From assembly GCA_002311335.1 (NCBI GenBank), contig DBZX01000072.1, positions 1 to 21,580 of the forward strand: a stretch of DNA of 21,580 nt, given 5' to 3'. Origin of the DNA: a bacterium UBP10_UBA1149 (GTDB taxonomy: Bacteria; Desulfobacterota; Binatia; UBA1149). Below, piece after piece: positions 1-8,455 of this stretch. Both the position numbers and the translations under genes were made by a program. The notes under the pieces were generated by a model that saw only the letters and a program-made list of their open reading frames with translations, made no database searches and was not told the DNA's origin. Positions within the stretch are counted from its first letter, which is position 1. Each line of letters opens with the position of its first letter.

Positions 1-65
1 AGCTCAGCTGGGAGAGCGCCTGACTGGCAGTCAGGAGGGCGGCGGTTCGATCTCGCTCGGCTCCA
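1..65 (+). tRNA. tRNA-Ala(GGC), 5' end cut off by the window edge
   Basis: The D-arm (AGCTCAGCTGGGAGAGC), a 5-bp anticodon stem CCTGA/TCAGG and a 7-base loop CTGGCAG are visible; T33 and A37 flank the anticodon GGC, which reads alanine GCC codons. The T-loop TTCGATC and an acceptor 3' strand ending in discriminator A at 65 follow. The first eight bases (acceptor 5' strand and U8) lie outside the window. CCA is not encoded (the next bases are CTT). The T-stem as read contains G-U pairs at both ends, including the normally G-C 53-61 pair, which is slightly unusual. Confidence 0.93.
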
Positions 66-159
66 CTTCTTCTTCTCCACCCCCCCCCGAATGGGGTACC
101 GCGTGAGTGGCAAGCAGGCAGCCGGGGCGCGGTGCCGCACGCAGCAGGGCGTTTTTCCG

Positions 160-188
160 TTGACATACGGAGGCCAGGGGTTTTTACT
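160..188 (+). promoter_or_regulatory. Candidate sigma70-type promoter for the acylase gene
   Basis: A perfect -35 box TTGACA (160-165) is followed after 17 bases by TTTACT (183-188), which matches four of six positions of TATAAT. It lies 44 bases upstream of the ATG at 232, in the right place for a transcript with a short leader. Confidence 0.5.
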
Positions 189-231
189 CGGCGGGTCAGG
201 CGTCTTTTGGGCGACGTCGAGGAGTCATACC

Positions 232-3200
232 ATGGTCAAGAAACTCGTAACGGTCTTCCTGCTGGTGGGCGTGTTTTCAGTGTCATTGCCGGTAGAGAGT
301 TCGCGGGCGGCTGCCGTTACGCTGCGCGAACCGGGATTCGGTCTTCCCCACATCTGCGCCGATACCGACGTCGAGGCCATGCGGCAGCTGGGCTACGAGG
401 TGGCCCGCGACCGCATGGTGCAGTTCCTGCTGTTTTCCAACGTGGGACGCGGCACCCTGCACGGCGCGCTCGGCCTGATGGGCATTGATATAGACGACGA
501 CATTGTCGCTCGGCGCACGGGCTATTCGCGGCTGGAGCTCAACCTGATGTTCGAGCGGCTGCCGCTCGAGGGCCAGCAGGAACTGCTCGCTTACATGGAC
601 GGAGTCAACGCCGCCATCAACCAGATGTACAAGCCCCTGGGTGACATCAAGGCGCCCATGTCGCTCAAGTTCTTCAAGCAGGGCTCGGTGGCCGGGCCGC
701 TCAATATCTTCGGCAACGGCAAGGTGCTCACCCAGGGCGAGGGCCTCGACCCTTACTACGAGGCACCGGGTATCGGCGCCACCTACACGTCGAGTGGCAG
801 CCAGTTCACGCCCGAGCTGGCCATGTCCTTCGCCATACTGCAGGTGCGCGATTTCGGTTTCGAGGCCTGGGATGAGATAGGCATGGCCGAAGCGCTGGCC
901 AAGCTCGAGGCCACTTACGGTGTGGCGGTTGGAACCGAGCTGTGGGACGATCGCTACTGGGTCAACGACCCCTTGGCACCGGTGTCGGTGCCCGACCCGC
1001 GCACGCCAGGCTATGGCGGCCCGCTGGCAAAGGCCGAGCCCGTCGGCCGGACGCCCGCCGAGAAGATGCAGATCGCACGCGCGGCCGACCAACTCGTGGC
1101 CGCCGCAACCGGCCGAAGCCGCCTGCCCGGTTACCCCATGAGAGACTACACGGCCAGCCTTGAGCCCCTGCGCGTGGCCATGGCCAACCGCGAGGCCACG
1201 GCTCGCAAGTGGGGCGGCTGGCCCTCAATGGGCAGCTACGCGTGGATGATAGCGCCCGACCGTTCTGAGACCGGCGTGCCCTGGATAGGTGGTTTTCCGC
1301 AGACCGGCATACAGGTGCCCTCGCTGATGCATTACGCCGAGCTCAAGGGCGACGAGATCAACGGCCGCGGTATGTTCTTTGCGCCCGCGCCTTACGCGCT
1401 CATCGGCCAGACCGACAACGTCGCCTACACCACCACCACCGCCCACATGCAGGTGGTGTCGTTTTACATCGAGCAACTTGTCAACGGCGACTTCGACCTG
1501 TTGCGCTACGATCACCACGGCGTAGAAGAGGCCATGTCCAAGCGCATCGAGCTGGTCTACAGCCCGGTGTCGGGCATCAACCAGATACCGGTGTTCAGGA
1601 CCCACAAGGTCTGCTCGGTCAACGGCTGCACCGGCGGCAGCCGGGTAGTGCAGTCGTTCTCGGGCGATGTGGCGGGCACGGTCGACTCCGCCGGCTCGAA
1701 TACTCTGACCGACAACAGCGCCGTATTTGCCGACCTGTCGGGCGGCTACGTGGCCATAACCGACGGCACCGGCGCGGGCCAGATGCGGGCCATCGACTCG
1801 AGTACGGCCACCACCATCACGACCACCAACGCGTGGACGACCACGCCCGACGACAGCTCGGACTACGTGGCCGTGGACCTGGGCGAGATCATAACCATGG
1901 TCGCGGCGGGCGCGTCGACCTGGCTCGAAGAGGGCACTACTGCGGCCGGCTTCGGCCGCTTCCAGGAAGCCACGAGCGTGGATGACATGCGCTCTGCGAT
2001 CCGTTTCATTCCTTCTACCCACAACTTCTACCAGGCCGACAACCAGCCGTGGAACGGCGTAGGCACCGACCACGGCCAGGGCAATATTTCATACCAAACC
2101 AGTGGTTTCATGCGCGTGCGCCAGGGTGGGCTCGACCACCGCCTGCCCATAGACGGCACGGCGGCCGATCCCTATCCCGTGCTGTCGGGCGTGGTCACGG
2201 CGGCCGGCGTCAGCAGCCTCAGCGATACCGGTGCTTTTACCGGCCAGGACCTTTCGGCCGAGGCGGTGAACTTCTCCTACGACAACCCCGATGACAACGG
2301 CTCTGAGTACATCGTGTCCATAACGGCTGGCAACGGGCACATGCAGACCCGCCGCATAGTCTCGAACAGCAACGACACGCTCACGCTGGAACACGACTGG
2401 GCGGTGGTGCCCTCGGTGGGCGACACATGGGCGGTGTACGAGATCTGGGCCATGCCTGAAGCCATCAACCCGTCCGAAGGCTACTCGGCCAACTGGAACA
2501 ACAAGGAGTCGGTGGCCAGCGACGTGCTGCTGGGCGAGAACGGGCGCAACCACCGCGTGGAGCTCATACTCGAACAGCTGTCACTGGATTCGTCGATCAA
2601 CCGAGAAGACCTGCGCAGCCTTAACAAGTACGTGGCCGGTGTCATCGACCCCGGTACCCCCGGCCGCTACCTGCTCGGACGGCTCGACACTGCCCTGGCG
2701 GTCCATGGCGACTGCGGCACGGTGGACGACGAGTTACGCAGCAACAACGACTTCCCCGAGCGCGGCCGGCGCTTTACCAACCCGCTGGTCGTGGAGCCTG
2801 CCGGCACCACGCTGGCGGCCGCGGTGCAGTCCAACGCGCCCACTTACCTAAAGAGCTGGGCCAACCAGCTGGTCAGTGACATCTATTCCGACGAGTACGG
2901 CGCGGCGGGCGTGGGCCTGGCCACCGGCGACGCGGCCATAGGCTGGGTGCTGCACGCCATCGACGCGGCCGAGGGCGATGTTGTTGGCGCCTACGTTCCT
3001 GCTTACGGCGGCGACTACTTCAACGGCAGCGACTGGAAGCAGGTGCTGCACGACAGCTTCTGCACCTACGCCGCGGCCAACCCGACCATAGGAACGAGCA
3101 ACCGCTCCATGCGCAATTACGACCACCCGCTGTCGGCCCTGCCTTGCCAGGGCGGCTGCGAGACGCCCATCGAGTTCGACCCCACGCCGCGCGGCAACCG

Positions 3201-4146
3201 CGGCACCTGGGAGCAGATCATCGAGGTGGGCAGCGTCGTCAAGGGCGAGTTCATCTACCCCATGGGTCAGAGTTCCGAGGTGGCGGGTACAGCCGCCGGC
3301 TTTACGGCCAACAACCTCAAGCAGGCTTACCACACCAGCTCGCTGCATCCGCTGTGGCGCGACTGGCGCTTTGCCCCCATGCTGCACGTCTGCGAGGCGG
3401 TCAACTTCGGCGTTGACGAAGACGGCGACGCCGACAACGATGGCGTTATAGACGGCTTTGAGACCTGGTACTACGATGGCGATTTGAGTAACGACGGCAG
3501 TTCGGACACCGACGGTGACGGCGCGACGCTCGCAACAGAGTACCGATGGGGCAGCGATCCCACGCTGGCCGACACCGACGGCGACACCGTACCCGACGGG
3601 CTGGACGTGGCCCCGCAGGATCGCCTGTGTGTGAGCGGTACGCTCAAGAAGCTGTTGATCAAGGACTCCAGCAAGGCGGGCAAGGACAAGGTGCTGGCCA
3701 AGTGGAGCGTGCCGTTGAGCGTGTGCATAGGTGGCGACTACGAGACCGCGTGTACGAGCGACTCCGACTGCGGGGTAGTGGGCTCATGCAGGCGCATACG
3801 CATGGATCCGCGGCTCGACTCGATGCGGGTCACGGCTGGCGATGACTCGGCCATATTTGATGCCGACATCCCGGTATCGTACAGCCTGTGGAAGGCGAAG
3901 AACGGCGTTAAGTTTTCTTACAAGGACAAGGACGGTATTAACAGCGGCCTGGGCAAGGCCAAGATCACGATGGACACGAAAAAGAACATCGTGTCGCTGT
4001 TCATCCTCGCTAAGAAAATCGACCTGGCCGTGGGCCCCGACGCGGCCGAGGGCGTGGTGGGGCTTTCGATAGGCACGCGCTGTTTCATGGAGACCTCGAG
4101 CAACTGCAAGCAGAAGCCGGGCACTCTGAACTGCAAGGCCGACTGA
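232..4146 (+). CDS. Exported penicillin-acylase-family (S45) Ntn hydrolase with beta-module insertions and TSP3 repeats
   Basis: The frame is open from 91, but ATG 232 is chosen because AGGAG sits 7 bases upstream and a signal peptide starts there (MVKKLVTVFLLVGVFSV, likely cut near residue 28). The product is 1304 aa. Family signs are an N-terminal GLPHICADT...LGYEVARDRM block, a Gly-Ser junction at Ser335 (GSYAWMIAP), which would be the autocatalytic nucleophile at the new beta-chain N-terminus, and a GNISYQTSGFMRVR block after residue 615. S45 enzymes hydrolyse amide bonds such as penicillins, cephalosporins or acyl-homoserine lactones; the substrate here is unknown. Two similar beta modules are inserted at about 475-552 and 652-739. 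A calcium-binding thrombospondin type 3 stretch (about 1061-1125) and a Cys-rich tail (CTSDSDCGVVGSC) follow. Most S45 enzymes are roughly 700-850 aa, so this one is much longer. Expected location is the periplasm or cell surface. Confidence 0.85.
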   Translation: MVKKLVTVFLLVGVFSVSLPVESSRAAAVTLREPGFGLPHICADTDVEAMRQLGYEVARDRMVQFLLFSNVGRGTLHGALGLMGIDIDDDIVARRTGYSRLELNLMFERLPLEGQQELLAYMDGVNAAINQMYKPLGDIKAPMSLKFFKQGSVAGPLNIFGNGKVLTQGEGLDPYYEAPGIGATYTSSGSQFTPELAMSFAILQVRDFGFEAWDEIGMAEALAKLEATYGVAVGTELWDDRYWVNDPLAPVSVPDPRTPGYGGPLAKAEPVGRTPAEKMQIARAADQLVAAATGRSRLPGYPMRDYTASLEPLRVAMANREATARKWGGWPSMGSYAWMIAPDRSETGVPWIGGFPQTGIQVPSLMHYAELKGDEINGRGMFFAPAPYALIGQTDNVAYTTTTAHMQVVSFYIEQLVNGDFDLLRYDHHGVEEAMSKRIELVYSPVSGINQIPVFRTHKVCSVNGCTGGSRVVQSFSGDVAGTVDSAGSNTLTDNSAVFADLSGGYVAITDGTGAGQMRAIDSSTATTITTTNAWTTTPDDSSDYVAVDLGEIITMVAAGASTWLEEGTTAAGFGRFQEATSVDDMRSAIRFIPSTHNFYQADNQPWNGVGTDHGQGNISYQTSGFMRVRQGGLDHRLPIDGTAADPYPVLSGVVTAAGVSSLSDTGAFTGQDLSAEAVNFSYDNPDDNGSEYIVSITAGNGHMQTRRIVSNSNDTLTLEHDWAVVPSVGDTWAVYEIWAMPEAINPSEGYSANWNNKESVASDVLLGENGRNHRVELILEQLSLDSSINREDLRSLNKYVAGVIDPGTPGRYLLGRLDTALAVHGDCGTVDDELRSNNDFPERGRRFTNPLVVEPAGTTLAAAVQSNAPTYLKSWANQLVSDIYSDEYGAAGVGLATGDAAIGWVLHAIDAAEGDVVGAYVPAYGGDYFNGSDWKQVLHDSFCTYAAANPTIGTSNRSMRNYDHPLSALPCQGGCETPIEFDPTPRGNRGTWEQIIEVGSVVKGEFIYPMGQSSEVAGTAAGFTANNLKQAYHTSSLHPLWRDWRFAPMLHVCEAVNFGVDEDGDADNDGVIDGFETWYYDGDLSNDGSSDTDGDGATLATEYRWGSDPTLADTDGDTVPDGLDVAPQDRLCVSGTLKKLLIKDSSKAGKDKVLAKWSVPLSVCIGGDYETACTSDSDCGVVGSCRRIRMDPRLDSMRVTAGDDSAIFDADIPVSYSLWKAKNGVKFSYKDKDGINSGLGKAKITMDTKKNIVSLFILAKKIDLAVGPDAAEGVVGLSIGTRCFMETSSNCKQKPGTLNCKAD

Positions 4147-4149
4147 CGG

Positions 4150-4587
4150 CTAAGTCGGGGTCGACTCGGCCGCGGCCTTGAACTCTTTGACCGAGGCGAT
4201 GAGCGCCGTCGCCTCGAAGCCGCGCTTCACCAGCCCGGGTATCCAGAAGCCGATGTCTATTCCTTGTCGGCAGGTGGCCTCGGTGAGACCGGGCTCAAGC
4301 TCAACGAAATCGTAGCTGCCCTCGATGTCGTTGACGTCTCCCTCCAGCAGTGTCCATTGCAGCTGCCCGGGCGCCGTCGAGCTGTAGCTGAGCGTGTAAC
4401 TCAGCGTTCGGATTATCATGTTGAGCGAGTAGCGCACCGTCCACAGCCCCTTGTCGGGGTCGGACTCGATGATGTCGGCTTTTTCCAGGCCACTGAACCA
4501 GTCGGGGTAGCGCTCGAAATCGACGACGGTTTCAAAGCAGCGCTGCAGCGTGGCCTGGACGGTCTCGGTGTGCGATTGCCTCTCCAT
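4150..4587 (-). CDS. SRPBCC/START-like (polyketide cyclase/RatA-type) small protein
   Basis: The 145-aa product begins with an alternating helix/strand pattern including FERYPDWFSGLEKADIIE, then WTVRYSLNMIIRTLSYTLSY and a long C-terminal helix (GLVKRGFEATALIASVKEF). That is the layout of a single SRPBCC helix-grip domain, which binds hydrophobic ligands or acts like RatA/Coq10 proteins. There is no signal peptide, so it is probably cytosolic. The gene converges on the acylase gene with only three bases between stop codons and is divergent from mtnA. The SD is weak (AGG about 10 bases upstream). The ligand cannot be told from sequence. Confidence 0.75.
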   Translation of the reverse strand: MERQSHTETVQATLQRCFETVVDFERYPDWFSGLEKADIIESDPDKGLWTVRYSLNMIIRTLSYTLSYSSTAPGQLQWTLLEGDVNDIEGSYDFVELEPGLTEATCRQGIDIGFWIPGLVKRGFEATALIASVKEFKAAAESTPT

Positions 4588-4741
4588 TGAGCCAACCTAT
4601 TCGGGCAATGACCGGTGGTCAACCGGGGCTGGGGTGGCCGGCTTCGGTTCCCTGGGCCGCCCTGTTCTCCCCACGGTTGACGGTAGTCGGGGTGTGTGGG
4701 CCTATGGCAGCCGGCCGCGAGGCTCACCGCTAAGCAACACG

Positions 4742-5827
4742 ATGGCAGAAATAAGGCCCATAGCGCTGCGCAACGGCGTACTCGAGCTCATTGACCAGCG
4801 CCGGCTGCCGTCGGTGGAGACGGTGATCCGCTGTCGCGGCGCGCGCGAGACGGCCCGCGCTATAAACCGCATGGTCGTGCGCGGCGCGCCGGCCATAGGC
4901 GTGGCCGCGGCCTTCGGCATCGCTCTTGAAGCCGCGCGGTTTCGCAAGAGCCGGCTGCTCGAAGACTACGACGCGGCCTCGTCGCTGCTCCTGGCCTCGC
5001 GGCCCACGGCGGTCAACCTGGCCTGGGCGCTGAGCTGTCTGCGTCCGCTGGCCGTGGCCGCGGCCGAGGCGGGCATGACGCCGGCGCGCTTATCGCGCAG
5101 GCTCGTCAGCCAGGCCCGGCGCATGCTCATCGACGACGTGGCGGCCAACCGCGCCATAGGCGAGCACGGCGCAAAGCTCATACGACGGCGTGGGCCGCTG
5201 GTGACCCACTGCAACGCCGGCGCGCTGGCCACGGCCGGCTATGGCACGGCGGTCGGAGTCATACGACGGGCCTGGGAACTGGACAATTCGCGCGAAGTTT
5301 ATGCCGGCGAAACACGCCCCTACCTGCAGGGTTCGCGGCTGACGGCCTGGGAATTTACGAAGTTAGGGATCCCGGTAACGCTCATGACCGACAGCATGGC
5401 CGGCCGCCTGTTCCAGAGCCGTGCCATAGCCGCGGTGGTGGTGGGCACCGATCGTACGGCAGCCAATGGTGACGTGGCCAACAAGGTGGGCACTTACCCG
5501 TTGGCGGTGTTGGCGCGCAGGCACGGCGTGCCGTTCTTCGTGGCCGCGCCCACTTCTTCTATTGATCTTGATTGCCCCCATGGCGACGCCATTCCCATAG
5601 AGGAGCGCGACGCTTCAGAGGTCACGCACGTGGCGGGCCGTCGCGTGGCGGCCGATGGTGTAAAGGTGTTCAACCCGGCCTTCGACGTCACGCCTGCCGA
5701 ACTGGTGACGGCGATAATAACCGAGCAGGGAGTTGTTCGGGGAAACTACGTCACCGGGTTGCGCCGGGTTGTATCCCGGGCCCAATCAGCAAGGGCGGCA
5801 GTCACCAAAGCAGCCCTCAGTTCGTAG
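4742..5827 (+). CDS. mtnA: S-methyl-5-thioribose-1-phosphate isomerase
   Basis: MtnA converts methylthioribose-1-phosphate to methylthioribulose-1-phosphate in the methionine salvage pathway (cytosol). The 361-aa product has the family landmarks: VVRGAPAIGVAAAFG near residues 45-59, THCNAGALATAGYGTAVGV with catalytic Cys157, and VGTDRTAANGDVANKVGTY with catalytic Asp237. The Cys-Asp spacing of 80 equals that known for the Bacillus enzyme (Cys160/Asp240). ATG 4742 is chosen because family homology starts there; the frame is open further upstream but reads as low-complexity sequence. No clear SD precedes it. No other mtn gene is in the window. ATA is the main isoleucine codon (11 of 18). The 3' end overlaps the convergent SPOR gene by 11 bases. 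eIF2B-alpha-like paralogues are the only realistic alternative. Confidence 0.93.
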   Translation: MAEIRPIALRNGVLELIDQRRLPSVETVIRCRGARETARAINRMVVRGAPAIGVAAAFGIALEAARFRKSRLLEDYDAASSLLLASRPTAVNLAWALSCLRPLAVAAAEAGMTPARLSRRLVSQARRMLIDDVAANRAIGEHGAKLIRRRGPLVTHCNAGALATAGYGTAVGVIRRAWELDNSREVYAGETRPYLQGSRLTAWEFTKLGIPVTLMTDSMAGRLFQSRAIAAVVVGTDRTAANGDVANKVGTYPLAVLARRHGVPFFVAAPTSSIDLDCPHGDAIPIEERDASEVTHVAGRRVAADGVKVFNPAFDVTPAELVTAIITEQGVVRGNYVTGLRRVVSRAQSARAAVTKAALSS

Positions 5828-6614
5828 TACGGAAGGAGGGAAAACCGTGCGCCAGCAACTCGGCCTTGAGCGAGGCCGTTTCTTCGACACTGGCGAAGTG
5901 ACCCACGCGTACGCGGTACAGTGGCTCGCCGCCTGAATCTATACGGCTTATCCAGGTATCGGGAAAACGAGGCAGCAGGCGGTTCTTCAATGACATCGCG
6001 CTTTCGACCTGCCTGAAGGCTCCGACCTGCAACGAAACCTCGGGCACGGCCTGGGCGGTCTGCACGACGGGCGCAGCTGCCGGTTTTAACGCGGCGGGCG
6101 CCGGTGGAGTGGATACTGGTGCAGCAGCCGCGGGAGCAGCCGTGTTCTTCTGCACCTGCATACGGATTTTATCGACGGCCAGGTTGGCGGCGTCGGCGTC
6201 GCCGTTGTTCTCGCTCGAGCTGGGCGCAGCCAGCCAGCCGTCGGCCGGCAGTTCTTCCGCCTTGTTCGATCCCCGTTGGTAGGACGAACCGCGTTTGTAA
6301 GAAGGCGCCGCGGGCGCGTCGATGATGGTCTCTTCGTACGGTGTGCCGTGCAGGAAACGCTCGCGCAGGGTGGAGGCCGCCAGCATATGCGCGTCCACGG
6401 CGTCGCTGCTGTCGTCGGTGGCTACCGTGCCTCCCCCCAGGCCCAGGCCGGCCAGCGACAGCCCGGCATTACCGAGCCGAAGGTCACCGGACAGTCCGGC
6501 CGGTAGATCGCTGGCCTGCCTGGCCACCGCCAGCACCAGCAACACGATTCCCAGTGTCGTTACCGCGCCGAAGGCCAGCCCGGTTGGTTTCTTCATCGAG
6601 TGTTTCACCTGCAT
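5817..6614 (-). CDS. Membrane-anchored SPOR-domain protein
   Basis: The 265-aa product has a short cytoplasmic N-terminus, one transmembrane segment (about residues 12-31, GLAFGAVTTLGIVLLVLAVA), a long Gly- then Pro/Ala-rich periplasmic linker, and a C-terminal SPOR domain at about 192-262 (VSLQVGAFRQVESAMSLKNRL, then LYRVRVGHFASVEETASLKAELLAHGF). SPOR domains bind peptidoglycan glycan strands stripped of stem peptides, typically at the division septum. ATG 6614 has AAGGA at good spacing; ATG 6596 with AGGTG upstream is an equally possible start. nagZ lies 29 bases upstream on the same strand, so the two probably form one transcript concerned with peptidoglycan. Confidence 0.85.
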   Translation of the reverse strand: MQVKHSMKKPTGLAFGAVTTLGIVLLVLAVARQASDLPAGLSGDLRLGNAGLSLAGLGLGGGTVATDDSSDAVDAHMLAASTLRERFLHGTPYEETIIDAPAAPSYKRGSSYQRGSNKAEELPADGWLAAPSSSENNGDADAANLAVDKIRMQVQKNTAAPAAAAPVSTPPAPAALKPAAAPVVQTAQAVPEVSLQVGAFRQVESAMSLKNRLLPRFPDTWISRIDSGGEPLYRVRVGHFASVEETASLKAELLAHGFPSFRTTN

Positions 6615-6643
6615 TCCGTTTCCTTATCCCGTTGCCCGTGTCG

Positions 6644-7726
6644 TTACGCAAGTTGCGCAGCCAACAGGCGATGTTCTTCGGCACCTATAGCCGAGATTGG
6701 CCTCGTTTTTTTTCGTCCCTTGATCGCCCGCTTGCGTAGCCTGGACAGCCGCGAGCGCGAGCGGGCCAGCAGTCCTTCGTCGATTCTACGGTCGGCTATG
6801 GCGCGTGCGATTCCCTCGTGGGCTTCGTCCATCGCCCGGCCTCCGTTGCACACCATGGCGAGATCGTTGCCCGCCAGCAGTGCCATGACGGCGGCTTCAC
6901 CGGCACCGTACTGGTCGGCCACGGCTTTCATCTCGAGGTCATCCACGATCACCACGCCATTGTAGCCCAGTTCGTCGCGCAGGTAGCCGCTGACCGCCGC
7001 CTTGCTCAGGCTGGCCGGCAGCTCGGCGTCCAGGGCGCGGCAAAGCAGGTGGGCGGTCATGAGCATGGGCACGCCGCTGGCAATGGCGCGTGCAAACGGT
7101 CGCAGCTCAACGCTGCGCAGTCGGTCGATGTTGTGGCTGATGGTGGGCAGGGCGAGGTGCGAGTCGAGGTCGGTATCGCCGTGGCCCGGAAAATGTTTGC
7201 CGCAACCGGTTACCCCTGACTCACTCAAGCCTTGCAGCCAGGGGAGGGCAAAGTGTGATACTTCTTCAGGCGTGGAGCCGAAGGCGCGGTCCCCGATGAT
7301 GGGGTTGGCCTCGTTGGTGTGGATGTCGAGTACCGGCCCGAAGTCGATGTCGAAGCCCGCCGCGCGAAGCTCTGTGCCCTGGCACGCGCCGGCGTGCTTT
7401 ACCGCCCCGGGGTCGCCGTGTCGCGCCATGTTGAGAGCGGCAGGAAAGTGCGTAAAAGGATCGGGCGTGCGGTCTACGCGGCCGCCCTCGTGGTCTATGG
7501 CCAACAGGCAGTCGGCGTCGCGCTCACGCAGCTGGGCCGTGAGCGAAAGCAGGCTTTCGAGATCGGGCATGTGGCGGGCAAAAAGTATCACCGCAAAGGG
7601 CATGATCCGCTCGAGCCGACTACTGTCGTCCTCCCCGAGGCGGGCCTCCTCGATGCCTGTCACCAGGAACCCGCCGGCCTCCGCTTCCGCCTTCTCCACC
7701 ACCCCTGCTGCCGAGCGCGGGGACAT
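6644..7726 (-). CDS. nagZ: Beta-N-acetylhexosaminidase (GH3, NagZ family)
   Basis: NagZ removes N-acetylglucosamine from anhydro-muropeptides during cell-wall recycling, usually in the cytosol; no signal peptide is seen here. The 360-aa product carries LLAIDHEGGRVDR (74-86), the loop KHFPGHGDTDLDSH (177-190) that supplies the Asp188/His190 catalytic dyad, and VVIVDDLEM with the nucleophile Asp262. The length matches single-domain NagZ. The C-terminus ends in a basic stretch (KRAIKGRKKTR). The ATG at 7726 has no SD; an 11-base palindrome AGATTAAATCT (7727-7737) abuts it, and TAAGAT on the minus strand sits 7 bases before the ATG, which would fit a leaderless message. It lies upstream of the SPOR gene and diverges from the kinase/pan operon. 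Confidence 0.92.
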   Translation of the reverse strand: MSPRSAAGVVEKAEAEAGGFLVTGIEEARLGEDDSSRLERIMPFAVILFARHMPDLESLLSLTAQLRERDADCLLAIDHEGGRVDRTPDPFTHFPAALNMARHGDPGAVKHAGACQGTELRAAGFDIDFGPVLDIHTNEANPIIGDRAFGSTPEEVSHFALPWLQGLSESGVTGCGKHFPGHGDTDLDSHLALPTISHNIDRLRSVELRPFARAIASGVPMLMTAHLLCRALDAELPASLSKAAVSGYLRDELGYNGVVIVDDLEMKAVADQYGAGEAAVMALLAGNDLAMVCNGGRAMDEAHEGIARAIADRRIDEGLLARSRSRLSRLRKRAIKGRKKTRPISAIGAEEHRLLAAQLA

Positions 7727-7756
7727 AGATTAAATCTTATCACAGCCAGCGCTTTA

Positions 7757-7770
7757 CCCCCATTCGGGGG
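7757..7770. repeat. Intergenic palindrome CCCCC-ATTC-GGGGG
   Basis: A perfect 5-bp inverted repeat with a 4-base spacer lies in the divergent nagZ/kinase gap, 34 bases before the kinase start. The same 13-base core occurs in opposite orientation at 84-96 (CCCCCGAATGGGG), and a variant (CCCCC-AAGC-GGGGG) lies at 11106-11119 before smpB. It could be an operator, a small hairpin or a dispersed repeat. Confidence 0.4.
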
Positions 7771-7804
7771 CGTGCTAACCGACTCAGTCGAGGGGGATTT
7801 TCAG

Positions 7805-8455
7805 TTGCCGAACGAACACAGCCTGCGTTACATAGCAGTAGAGGGGCCCATAGCGGTGGGCAAGAGCTCGCTGGCCCAGGCCCTGGCCGAGAACTACGGG
7901 GCCCGCCTGGTGCGCGAGCCGCTGGAAGACAACCCCTTCCTGGCCCGTTTCTACGAGGAACCGCAGCGTTACGCCTTCACGGCCCAGCTCTCGTTTCTCA
8001 TCGAACGCTACCGCCAGCAGCAGGAACTGGTGCAGATGGATCTTTTTCAACAGGCCACCGTAGCCGACTATTTGTTCGCAAAAGACCGTATTTTTGCCGA
8101 AATCACCCTTTCCGAGGACGAATTGGCCCTTTATGATCGCATTTATGGCTTGCTCGATGCTCGGGTCAGGCAACCCGACCTGGTCGTGTTCCTTGACGCG
8201 GACACCGATGTCCTGTTAAGGAGACTCAGGAAGCGCGCCCGATCTTTTGAGAAAAGGCTTGGACGCGAGTACCTTGAGAAGCTGGCAGAAGCGTACAGGC
8301 GCTTCTTCCATGGATACCGGGACGCCCCGTTGTTGGTCGTCAACAGTTCGGACATCGACTTTGTCGAGAATGGCGGTGACTTCACCGACCTCGTCCGGGA
8401 GATTGACGGCATGGGACAGGGTGTTCAGCATTACGTACCGCTTGGATCCAACTAA
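7805..8455 (+). CDS. Deoxynucleoside kinase (dGK/dAK family)
   Basis: The product phosphorylates deoxynucleosides with ATP in nucleotide salvage (cytosol). The TTG at 7805 is chosen because AGGGGG lies 8 bases upstream and the P-loop then falls near the N-terminus, as in the family; in-frame GTG 7772 is less likely. The 216-aa protein shows P-loop GPIAVGKS (14-21), DNPFLARFY (42-50), FTAQLSFLIERYRQQ (58-72), DYLFAKDRIFA (88-98, the DRS-type motif) and an Arg-rich lid (RRLRKRARSFEKRL, about 139-152). Substrate preference (dG, dA or other) cannot be read. It is the first gene of a run with panB, panC and panD, although 107 bases with strong RNA structure separate it from panB. Confidence 0.88.
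   Translation: MPNEHSLRYIAVEGPIAVGKSSLAQALAENYGARLVREPLEDNPFLARFYEEPQRYAFTAQLSFLIERYRQQQELVQMDLFQQATVADYLFAKDRIFAEITLSEDELALYDRIYGLLDARVRQPDLVVFLDADTDVLLRRLRKRARSFEKRLGREYLEKLAEAYRRFFHGYRDAPLLVVNSSDIDFVENGGDFTDLVREIDGMGQGVQHYVPLGSN

Noticed and set aside
91..231. Upstream extension of the acylase gene to a start at 91
   Set aside because: It would cross the candidate promoter, lacks an SD, and puts the signal peptide inside the protein; ATG 232 has both SD and signal peptide.
1225..2073. A 282-codon minus-strand frame opposite the acylase gene
   Set aside because: It mirrors the coding strand of a gene with clear family motifs and has low-complexity composition.
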